Assembly (NCBI RefSeq): GCF_020541265.1
Contig: NZ_CP045925.1
Span: 682,001-746,000, forward strand
DNA length: 64,000 nt
Direction: 5' to 3'
DNA from: Profftia lariciata
GTDB taxonomy: Bacteria > Pseudomonadota > Gammaproteobacteria > Enterobacterales > Enterobacteriaceae
The notes beneath the pieces are model-generated. The model saw only the letters and a list, made by a program, of their open reading frames with translations. It was not told the DNA's origin and ran no database searches. Numbering within the stretch: the first letter of the stretch is position 1; the number at the start of each line of letters is the position of its first letter. Below are positions 29,140-39,378 of the stretch, piece after piece. Position numbers and translations under genes: made by a program.

Positions 29140-30153
29140 ATGAATAATGATATTACATCCATAACTATACTTGGTGCTGGTGCTTATGGAACGGCTCTAG
29201 CAATTGCGCTAGCACGTAATGGACATAAAGTATGTTTATGGGGGCACAATACCGCACATATAAAATTACTTCACATTACTCGTTGTAATAAAAAATTTTT
29301 ACCTGATATATTATTTCCTAATACACTTTACTTAGAAACTAATCTCGCAAAAGCAATTTCTGCAAATCGTGATATACTCATAGTAGTCCCTAGTCATGTT
29401 TTTAGTGAAGTAATATACGCATTAAAACCTTATCTAAAAGATAATTCACGTATAGTGTGGGCAACAAAGGGATTGGAAGCAAAAACTGGTAATTTATTAC
29501 AAGATGTTACTCGTCAAATTCTTGGTCCTTTTATTCCTTTAGCTGCAATATCAGGACCGACATTTGCTAAAGAGATAGCAGATGGTCTTCCTACAGCCAT
29601 TGTACTCTCATCAACTGATATGAAGTTTACTAGAGATTTACAACAATTATTACATTGTAATAAAAACTTCCGCGTTTATAGCAATCCTGATCTTATTGGG
29701 GTACAACTAGGTGGAGTAGTAAAAAATATCATTGCAATTGGTGCTGGCATGTCTGATGGCATTGGTTTTGGATCAAATGCTAGAACTGCTCTTATAACTC
29801 GTGGTTTAACTGAAATGAGTCGTCTTGGAGTAGCATTAGGTGCAGATTCAATGACTTTTATGGGTATGTCTGGATTAGGAGATTTAGTATTAACATGTAC
29901 AGACAACCGATCTCGTAATCGCCGTTTTGGCATAATGTTGGGACAAGGTCATACAATACAAGCAGCACAAGATAAAATTGGTCAAGTAATTGAAGGATAT
30001 CGCAATACTAAAGAAGTAATAAAATTAGCAAAACGTTATAATATAGAAATGCCAATAACTGAGCAAGTTTATGAAGTTCTTTACTGTAAGAAAGATATTC
30101 ATAAAGCAGCTATTACTCTATTAAATCGTGCTCAAAAAACAGAAAAAGAATAA
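29140..30153 (+). CDS. gpsA: Glycerol-3-phosphate dehydrogenase [NAD(P)+]
   Basis: Reduces dihydroxyacetone phosphate to sn-glycerol-3-phosphate, the entry point of phospholipid synthesis. The protein has 337 residues against 339 in E. coli. The Rossmann motif GAGAYGTALA is at about 12-21. The substrate-binding region GPTFAKE and the conserved VVKN Lys (195) are present, as is the C-terminal TCTDNRSRNRRFG. It is probably cotranscribed with secB. cysE, its usual partner, is lost in the 2-kb gap that follows. Confidence 0.98.
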   Translation: MNNDITSITILGAGAYGTALAIALARNGHKVCLWGHNTAHIKLLHITRCNKKFLPDILFPNTLYLETNLAKAISANRDILIVVPSHVFSEVIYALKPYLKDNSRIVWATKGLEAKTGNLLQDVTRQILGPFIPLAAISGPTFAKEIADGLPTAIVLSSTDMKFTRDLQQLLHCNKNFRVYSNPDLIGVQLGGVVKNIIAIGAGMSDGIGFGSNARTALITRGLTEMSRLGVALGADSMTFMGMSGLGDLVLTCTDNRSRNRRFGIMLGQGHTIQAAQDKIGQVIEGYRNTKEVIKLAKRYNIEMPITEQVYEVLYCKKDIHKAAITLLNRAQKTEKE

Positions 30154-32174
30154 TTAATTATATAATTAGTATAATATTTATTAATTAAATAAATAAGTCT
30201 TAAGAAAAATAATAAATAACTAATATAGTAAAACATATTTTATGTAATTATAAAAAATTAAATAAATATAAAATATAGCACGTAATTATAATCTATATAT
30301 ATTGATATATAGTAATTTTATAATACAAAAAATAATAGTTAGTTTAATTATATTATTGTAGTATATTTAATATTATTATATTAACTTATGAAAATTATAA
30401 ATTTATATAAGAATTTTATTTTACTAAAATTAATTACAATAGAGTAGATAGCACTTAATATTTTATTATTATGTTAATAGTTATTCTATAGTAAATACAT
30501 AATATATTATTACTATTATAGTATAAAGATTTTATAAATTTACAATTATATTGTATAAGCGATTTATTATAATCACATAACTATAATAAATAGCTATTAT
30601 ATTTATAATATAAGATATATTTTTTGGTTGTATATTTGTTTATTATAAAATAAAGAATAAATATTAAATTAGCATTGTTATTAGTAAAATAATAGTTATT
30701 AAAAAATATATTTATATTTTGTAAATAGTTGATTAGACAGTACTAATATATAATACAATGATCACTATTTAATAATTTATAAAAAAGTAATTATTGATAC
30801 TGATACTAAAATTATAGATAAATTTCTAATTAAATAAAATACTAAAAATCATGCTAGTTTCATTACTTAGTATTTAATGATACTTGATATTACTACTGAT
30901 ATAACTTTACGTATTATATTAAATATTTACAACATGATCTATGAATATAAAATAATAATTTTGTCAATATACAACACATAATTATATTTTATATATAAAA
31001 ATATAATTTTTGAAAAAATAAATATTTAATCTTATTAAAAGATATATTTTTTATATTTAATTACTACAATTTTATAATATAACAAAAATATTAATGTAAT
31101 TTTTTATATATACTTTATAGCAAATATAGTATATATATTATTAATAGAGTCATATAAACAAAGAATATTTATTATTTATTAGATAATCTAATATATAGCA
31201 TCTATTACTAAAATAAAATAATTATAATTGAATAAATATTAAATTATTATGTTAATATATTTTAGTATATATAATAATACTATTATAGTATTATTTAAAA
31301 TAATAAAATTAAACATTAATAATATTTTTAATTAATAAGATATATGCAGTATAAAAGTAAACAGAGTACTTATTGTGTATGTTATGATTTAAAGTGCATA
31401 CTGTTTTGTATGTATTAATATACTTTATTCATAATAATAGATCAATATGTATTTATCATATCTATTTAAAAAAATAAGATAAATACATTATATTAATAAC
31501 TTATAAATATTTTATATTTATTATTGAATTACTACTTAATTAATGTAAAAATAGTAAAATAATACATTTAAATTAATATAAGAATCATTTTATAATTATA
31601 TAATTAATTATATTTTATTTAGTCTTTAAAAAATAATATTTAAAGAATATTATAGACTAATACTAAATTTATAAAATAAATAAATTATAAAAATAATAAG
31701 ACACAATTAATATCATAATATTTTGATAAAAAAATTTATTTAATTATATATTAAAATACAATTGATTTTTCGTCAAAATAATATAAACAAATAAAACAGC
31801 AACATAATAATATTAATTGCAACAGTAATTAATAATTTTCAAAAAATAAATACGCTATCTAGCTAATACATATTGACTAACAAAAAAAATCTTACGGATC
31901 AAAAAATTTAGTATATAAAATAACACTTATAAATTATAGATATGGTATAAATGTAGCAATACTAAAGATAGTATATCACTAGTGTAATAATAAAATACAT
32001 ATTAATATTTTAAATATCTTATAATAATGCATTCATACTATCTTTTCTAAGTTTTATGTATGAAGTATCACTCTATATCTCTAAAACTTCGTAGCATTTA
32101 TATTCAAATAATTTAAATATAGTATATTTGTGAAATACAATTACATAGAGCACGTAGTTATTAAGGTATGAGTT
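30154..32174. other. Gene-free stretch between gpsA and yghB (2.0 kb)
   Basis: No gene, tRNA or GC-richer island was found. cysE, which follows gpsA in E. coli, has left no readable trace. A hairpin with TTAGTCT/AGACTAA outer arms and an AT-only inner stem lies near 31619-31660. A TTCATAC/GTATGAA pair lies about 110-140 bp upstream of yghB. gpsA and yghB are not neighbours in E. coli, so this is another junction. Confidence 0.6.
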
Positions 32175-32828
32175 ATGACAGTAATTAAAGAAATTCTCCA
32201 CGCTTTATGGGCACAAGACTTTGTTGTACTGCACTCCCCAAAAATAATATGGGTTATCTATTTTATTTTATTCACTACACTTTTACTAGAAAATGGACTA
32301 CTTCCAGTAGCATTTTTACCAGGTGACAGTCTATTGTTACTTGCAGGTGCATTAATAGCTAAAGGTATATTGCCTGTTTTTCCTACAATTAGTATATTAG
32401 TAATATCTTCTAGTATTGGTTGCTGGATGAGTTATATACAAGGACGATGGTTAGGAAATACTAAATTAATACAAAGTTGGCTTATACAACTACCCACACA
32501 TTATCACCAACGTGCGCATTATTTGTTTTATAAACATGGTTTAATTGCATTATTCATTGGTCGTTTCTTAGCATTTATAAGAACTATATTACCTACTATT
32601 GCAGGATTATCAGGATTAAAAAATACACGTTTTCAAATATTTAACTGGTTAAGTTCTTTGTTATGGGTATGTTCAATGACAGGCATTGGTTTAGCTATTA
32701 GTTATATTCCTTTTGTAAAACGTCATGAAGATCAAATGATGACTTGTTTAATGATATTACCCATGGTTCTTCTAATCATTGGATTATTAGGAACTATTTT
32801 GGTAATAGTGCGTAATAATGTTAAATGA
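32175..32828 (+). CDS. yghB: DedA-family inner-membrane protein (YghB/YqjA type)
   Basis: Polytopic inner-membrane protein of the DedA superfamily. YghB and YqjA of E. coli are partly redundant and support membrane potential, cell division and, as now thought, lipid carrier recycling. The protein has 217 residues. Conserved acidic and basic residues occur in LLLENGLLP, FLPGDSLLLL and GRFLAFIRTILPTIAG. The stretches LLAGALIAKG and IPFVKRHEDQMM resemble YghB more than YqjA, as I recall them. An AAGG ribosome-binding site precedes the ATG. It stands alone between two long gene-free stretches, and retention of one DedA copy suggests it is essential here. Confidence 0.9.
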   Translation: MTVIKEILHALWAQDFVVLHSPKIIWVIYFILFTTLLLENGLLPVAFLPGDSLLLLAGALIAKGILPVFPTISILVISSSIGCWMSYIQGRWLGNTKLIQSWLIQLPTHYHQRAHYLFYKHGLIALFIGRFLAFIRTILPTIAGLSGLKNTRFQIFNWLSSLLWVCSMTGIGLAISYIPFVKRHEDQMMTCLMILPMVLLIIGLLGTILVIVRNNVK

Positions 32829-34484
32829 TTTGTTCAATATAAGTATTTTTTATACCATATAATATATAACAAATTTATTCATAGCTATATAAATCTATGT
32901 CTGATTATGTGTATATTTAGAGTATTTGCTTATGTTTTTGTATATCAGATAATACAATAAATTTTTATAAGATAAAATATTATTTTATTGTAAAAAACGT
33001 AAAACTTATATATTATCTATTAATAAATAATATAAAACAATGTATTACAATAAATAACATATCTAAAAATTTTTACAAAAATGATTCATATATTTTATAT
33101 TATTGTAAAAAAAGTTTAGTAAAACATACAATATAAAGAATAATAATTTATATAATTATGTATGTAATATTACGACAAACTTATTAAATGAATTTTTTTA
33201 AAAAATAATATTGCGATATAAGTTTTAACTTTTCTGAAAAAATTATTTTATTTTTATTTATTATTAATTATAAGGAATCTGTAAATCTTCTAAAGTTTTA
33301 TAATTATACCATATTATATTTTAATTATTTAAAGTTAAAAGTATTATTGATGCATTCCTTGTTTTAGTAAGAAAAAATAGTAAATATTATTTTTTAATAA
33401 TTAATAAACAAGTGAATAACTTATTGTATTATTAACAAGTAATTACTTTAAAATTTTTAGTTAAGGTATGAAGAATAAGTAAAAAGTATACTTATTTAAA
33501 TATGTTAAGGATTATTATGAGTTATATCTAATATATAAATTACTAGAAATATGTATATATCTATAATTACTTTAATATTAATGGTTTAAAGTTATAGATA
33601 TATAACTTATATACTAAAATATTATAATAATACTAAATATTAATTTAGCTAGTATCTTGAGTGATAAGATAATATTAATACTTAGACATTAGATGTTATA
33701 AAATATATTTAATGTAATGTTATGAAAATTTTTTAAACATAAATAAAATTCATGTAAATAAAAGTACACGATAATATTCAGAATAAATTATAACAACTAT
33801 AATAATGATTATATAATACTTTTTAAAAGTTAAAAATTTATATTTTTTATAAAGCAATTAAAGAAAAATATTTTTTATTTAACAAATAAATTTTTTAATA
33901 AAACTATTAATTATTAAATAATACATAATAAATAATATTAAATATTATTAAACTACTCAATTTTTCATAAAAATATTATCATATAATATAATATAAAATA
34001 TTTTTATTATAAATCAATGTTTATAAACAAAATTTGTAGCCATAAATCAATAATAATTTTATATAACATTTAATATACAATATAAACTGAATTAAAAAAT
34101 TAATAATAATATTTTTTTAATATAAAATGTATAATAAATTATAAAAAGATTATTTACATTACAAAATAAATAGATGTATTATATATATTTATATATCAAT
34201 ATATATTTAAATTATTTTTTATGAAAATACTTATTAAGTAATAAGATTTGAATTAAATGATTTATGTTATATATACTGTATTAAAATTTTTTTAATCTTA
34301 ATTAATAAAACAAGATATATGTATATTATAACAAATACTAATATTATATATCTATAACTAATATTTACTATACTTAAAATAGTTTGAATATATATAAAAA
34401 TAAATTTATTAATATATAATTATTAATATAAATATACTAGATATTATATAATATTTATGCTATGATGTTATGGTATAAATTATA
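32829..34484. other. Gene-free stretch between yghB and tRNA-Ile2
   Basis: This 1,656-bp stretch holds no recognisable gene. The only notable element is a long hairpin at 33554-33604: 13 bp (TATATATCTATAA arms) plus 6 bp (CTTTAA/TTAAAG), with a 3-nt bulge and a 10-nt loop. Everything else looks like drifted AT-rich DNA. Confidence 0.6.
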
Positions 34485-34557
34485 GGCCCCTTAGCTCAGT
34501 GGTTAGAGCAAGCGACTCATAATCGCTTGGTCGCTGGTTCAAATCCAGCAGGGGTCA
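34485..34557 (+). tRNA. ileX: tRNA-Ile2, anticodon CAU (lysidine-modified)
   Basis: The 73-nt body folds as a cloverleaf: acceptor GGCCCCT with AGGGGTC, anticodon stem AGCGA/TCGCT, loop CTCATAA with CAT at 34518-34520, and T-loop TTCAAAT. It matches E. coli ileX closely and differs clearly from elongator tRNA-Met. The C34 must be changed to lysidine by TilS to read AUA, the favoured Ile codon in such AT-rich genes. The three bases after the discriminator A are CTA, not CCA, so the end must be made by the CCA-adding enzyme. Confidence 0.95.
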
Positions 34558-37500
34558 CTAATTTTATACTTATAAAATATTAACTGTTTATTATCAAATA
34601 ATTTATATATAAATTATAAAAGATAATATATTTTATTAGAAATATATTATTATATATAATATTAATTAGTTATTAATACAAACAATAATACGATTACGAT
34701 TAATATTAATACTTATAAATAATAACACTTATTTTTGTTTATTCAAATCATGTGTAATACTATTATTATAGTAACTTATAATATCATGCTTATATTATAG
34801 GAAATAAAAATAAAAAATATTATTTAACTTGATTAACTTATGTATAAATATATAAGTAATTTAGTACACTCTAAAGCACTTTAAATAATATATAAAAAAT
34901 ATGCATATATTTATTATAACTATATAATAATTATTATAAACGTCATGCATAACATATATTATGTTATAAAATTCATTATATAGTATATATAAAATAATAA
35001 TAACATTATAATTAATAACATATTATTCTTTAATAAAGCAAATATAATACAAAAACTATTTTACATTAAAAATAAAACATAAAATAGATATTTATGTTAT
35101 AAGTTCTATATACTAAGATATATATAATATTTACTATTAAAATGTTCATTGTTAAATATATTAATATTTTATGCATAACTTAAAAATTGGGTAATATATT
35201 TATATATAATATTTAAAATATTATTCATTTAATCTCTCAAGCAAAGCAAGTAGTACACAATAATTAAATACTAAATATATTTATAAAATAATAAATTATA
35301 TATTATTAATATTATTAAAACATCTTAAATAAAATAACTATAAAAATACAATTAAAGACAAAATTATGATATTAGTTTTATTTTGTAATAAATAAAATTA
35401 ATGGTGTTATTGAATAATCTTAATAATTATATTACTTCATTATTAATGATACATAATTACATAAAAATATAAGATATGAAGAATATAAATTTTCTTGATT
35501 AAAATATAGATATGACACAGATACTTTAAGTAATATTATATATATAATCATCATATGATTAATAATCATATTTACTTAATAAATAACAATTGAATAAAAT
35601 ATTTTTTATTTTTAATAACAGTTAAATTTTTTAGTCTAAATAAAATTAGTATCATTAATTTTCTTAAATTATAAGAATGTACATGTATTTTTAGTTTTAA
35701 AAAATATAATATTCATTATATATATTAAATAATAACTATAAATATTAACTGCATTATGAATAATTCATTTTCTTAATAAGCCGATAATACATGTACAATA
35801 GCAAAATCACTATAAATATGCTAAAAGTATAAAATACTACTAATTGAAATATTACTAGTAATATTTATTACTAGAGTATAAATAATTCCTCTTATAATAA
35901 TACCAAAAAGATATTTATGTCTAATATGTATTAAATCACACAAACAATAAATTACTTCTAATAAAAATTAAACAATTATATACAATAATATAATTATTTA
36001 TGTCTAGATTAACATTTTAATTAATATCTATTATAAATATTATTAAATTGTTTAATACACTATACAAGATATAATCATAATTAAAGTAATTATCATATAA
36101 AAACTAATAATACCTATAAACAACAATCTTATAATATTATCTATATTGAGTAAAATTACTATATTTCATAATAAAGATAATTATTAAATTTATAATAAAA
36201 ATATCGTATTTAATAATATTAATAGCCTTATTATCAATATAAAAATAATAAAATTCTATAAACTTATTCTACTTTACTATCTTACTTTTATTGTGTAGTA
36301 TATTTTTTCTTAAAAAAAGATTATCATTGATAAATATTTGTAATCAATGATCATGATCAATTAATTGAATTTTAGTTAAATGCTTGTCTAACATATTATT
36401 ATATTTTTATATTATTTTTTGGTAAGAGTTTGTATATATAAATATATTTACGTTAGATAATTTTTTAATGACATAAATTTATATTTACATTTGTATAATG
36501 ATCTGAATACTAGATAATAAAATATTATAACTAATTTATAAATTATGATACTCTTATTAAGAGTAACAAGTATGCTATGTATTAGCAATACATTCAATAA
36601 AATACTTATTGTAATGATATATAACTAATTATCTGATATCTTGTTGCTATCAAGAATGAGAAATTAATTTAGAGTGAATAAGTTATATACGATATGACTA
36701 GTAGTAAAAATTTATATTATATATTATAATATCAAAATAGTTTATTGGTCATGTACTGAATTAATCTTAATAAATATTAGACATGTAATAATGATAATAC
36801 AATATTAAAATAATTCTAACTAAATTCATTAGATTTATTAATTAAATGAATAAAAATAAAATTATTTTATACATTTAAAAGAAAATAATTTTTAATTATA
36901 GTATAACGTAAAATACTAGTAATACTTACTAGTACTTAAGTAAAGACTATAAATTCTATAAAATACTTGCCAACTCGTAAGGTAATGAATACTTTTTAAT
37001 AAAATTATTTACTACATTTTAATTTTATAAATAATTTTTTGCTACATAACATAAAATATTCAGACTAATTATTACTTTAATGTAACAAATAAATATTATA
37101 TAATTGATATTTACTGTTTGAATATTGATATTCAAAGATCGTTATCTAAACAATAAAAATTACTAATACTTTTATAGAATTACTAAAATTTATAAAAAAT
37201 GAAATTAATTTTATTAAGTAAGGTTTAAATATTAAAACAATTATTAATAATAAAATATTATGTTGTATTAATTCAAGTCACACAATAATATAATAATATA
37301 AATTAATTATTGTGCATTAATTTATATTATTAATTATTGATAATTTACTTAAATAAGTCAATCATATAATGTAAACAATTATATTTATTTATAATATGAT
37401 TATATCATAGATATAAAAAATTACTGAAGAGTATAAAATATTTGGTAATAATCTGCAAGGTGTATAAAATACAAATTATTAGACAATTATTACTAATAAA

Positions 37501-38415
37501 TATTTTATACATAAATTATATAATTAAATAAGATACAATCAATTATATTGAATTATTGTACATTCTTCAATATGTTATTATAGTAAATAATAGAAGTGAT
37601 ACTAACTTAATAAGTTATTAAGATTTTTAATATATTTATTTCTTTAATTTAATAATTTAAAATAATATTTTTTGTTATTTTAATATATACTATTTATTTG
37701 AGTTTAAATAATATACAAATACTAAAATAATTAAGTTTTGCTATGTATATAAAAATATTCTTATTGAAATCATACGCATTACATTTATTTAAATATATAG
37801 TTTCATAAAAATTCAAATCATATAAATATTTTTATTAAAGATGTAATCTTTTAATTACAAGGAAAAATAAAATATATTTAGACGCTTGACACATATTTAT
37901 AAACTTGCATATGTTTAGTATTAGAGTATTATTTATTTCATATACTTATAATAGTTGAAATATCATTTTTTATCATTACACATATATAATCATATATTTA
38001 CTAGGTACTTATTAAACCAACTTTTAATATCTACATTATCTTAAAAATATATTAATATAATTTGATACGACAATATTTTTTCAAAAGTATATTTTTAAAA
38101 AATACTAAGCATATTAAGTATATTGAGCATAATATTAGTAGACTTAATATGCCATTCTTAGAGTTAATTCTAAGAATATAATTTTTTTAGATAAAATAGG
38201 CAATTATTCTTTATTTTTAAAAATTATTTAATAGAGTAATATTATACTTTGAATAATTAAAATTTATTGTAAAAATAAATTATTTTGATAAAGCTAACTA
38301 TCTAATAAGATTTATTAATTTAAATGTTATTATAACTATAATAGTTACTAAATAGATTACATTAATACAACATTTATCTATCTATGTTTACTATTAATAA
38401 TACCTATATTATATA
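34558..38415. other. Gene-free stretch between tRNA-Ile2 and accA (3.9 kb)
   Basis: Together with the stretch before the tRNA this makes 5.6 kb without a protein gene. No frame of protein-like composition was found on either strand. Inverted repeats occur at 35855-35874 (CTAGTAAT arms), 36549-36565 (TACTCTT arms), 36914-36934 (TACTAGTAA arms), 37281-37332 (two competing hairpins) and 38154-38188 (terminator-like). It probably consists of eroded genes around a rearrangement junction. Confidence 0.6.
38154..38188 (+). terminator. Terminator-like hairpin on the plus strand without an upstream gene
   Basis: ATTCTTAGA (38154-38162) pairs perfectly with TCTAAGAAT (38169-38177) around a GTTAAT loop, and a run of seven T residues follows at 38182-38188. 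The orientation is plus, yet the nearest plus-strand gene upstream is tRNA-Ile2, 3.6 kb away. It may be the surviving terminator of a lost gene. Confidence 0.5.
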
Positions 38416-39366
38416 TTAGCAATAACCGTAGTTCATAAGTCGATCATAGCGAATATTTAATAATTCTTTAGTTTCAAGTATATCTAGATTTTTTAAATCA
38501 GTTAATAATTGTTCTTTTAAAGAAATAGCCATTTGAGGAAAATCACGATGTGCACCACCTAAAGGTTCTAATATAATAGAATCGATAAGATTAAGCTCTT
38601 TTAAACATTTTGCTGTAATACACATTGCATCCGCAGCTAATGGAGCTTTATCAGCGTTTTTCCATAAAATTGCAGCACAACCTTCTGGAGAAATAACCGA
38701 ATATGTACTATATTGAAGCATATTTATTTTATCACCTACCCCAATTGCTAATGCACCACCTGAACCACCTTCACCTATTACTGTACAGATAATTGGAACA
38801 GCTAAGCCAGACATTTCACGTAGATTGCGAGCAATAGCTTCAGATTGGCCACGTTCTTCAGCTCCTACACCTGGATATGCTCCTGGAGTATCAATAAAGG
38901 TAATTATTGGTAATTTAAAACGCTCTGCCATTTCCATGAGACGCAGTGCCTTACGGTATCCTTCCGGGGCTGGCATGCCAAAATTACGAAGTACTTTTTC
39001 TTTTGTTGCGCGACCTTTCTGATGACCAATAATCATCACAGAGCGACCGTTTAAGCGAGCTATACCACCAATAATAGCTTTATCATTAGCATATACACGA
39101 TCACCTGCTAACTCATCAAAATCAGTAAAAATTTGTTTAATATAATTAAGTGTATAAGGACGCAATGGATGACGTGCTAATTGTGCAATTTGCCAAGCAC
39201 TTAAATTAGAAAATATTTTACGGGTTAGTTCAAGACTTTTAATACGTAAGCGCTGTATCTCTTCATCAAGATTGAGATTTATTGTTGTATCTTGCAGATT
39301 TATTGACATCAATAAGTTAATTTTTTCTTCTAATTCTACAATAGGATGTTCAAAATCTAGACTCAT
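38416..39366 (-). CDS. accA: Acetyl-CoA carboxylase carboxyltransferase subunit alpha
   Basis: Alpha subunit of the carboxyltransferase that makes malonyl-CoA, the first committed step of fatty-acid synthesis. It requires AccD, AccB and AccC, which are not in the window. The protein has 316 residues against 319 in E. coli. The core motifs GHQKGR, FIDTPGAYPGVGAEERGQSEAIA and GEGGSGGALAIG are intact. It begins 12 nt after dnaE and ends the long minus-strand cluster, in the E. coli order. Confidence 0.98.
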   Translation of the reverse strand: MSLDFEHPIVELEEKINLLMSINLQDTTINLNLDEEIQRLRIKSLELTRKIFSNLSAWQIAQLARHPLRPYTLNYIKQIFTDFDELAGDRVYANDKAIIGGIARLNGRSVMIIGHQKGRATKEKVLRNFGMPAPEGYRKALRLMEMAERFKLPIITFIDTPGAYPGVGAEERGQSEAIARNLREMSGLAVPIICTVIGEGGSGGALAIGVGDKINMLQYSTYSVISPEGCAAILWKNADKAPLAADAMCITAKCLKELNLIDSIILEPLGGAHRDFPQMAISLKEQLLTDLKNLDILETKELLNIRYDRLMNYGYC

Positions 39367-39378
39367 AGTATTCCTATA

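Noticed and set aside
34485..34557. Elongator tRNA-Met for the CAT anticodon
   Set aside because: The acceptor, D- and T-arm sequences match tRNA-Ile2 (ileX) of E. coli, not metT/metU.
35855..36934. Related TTACTAG-containing hairpins as a repeat family
   Set aside because: Only short arms (8-9 bp) are shared, and at this base composition such similarity is expected by chance.
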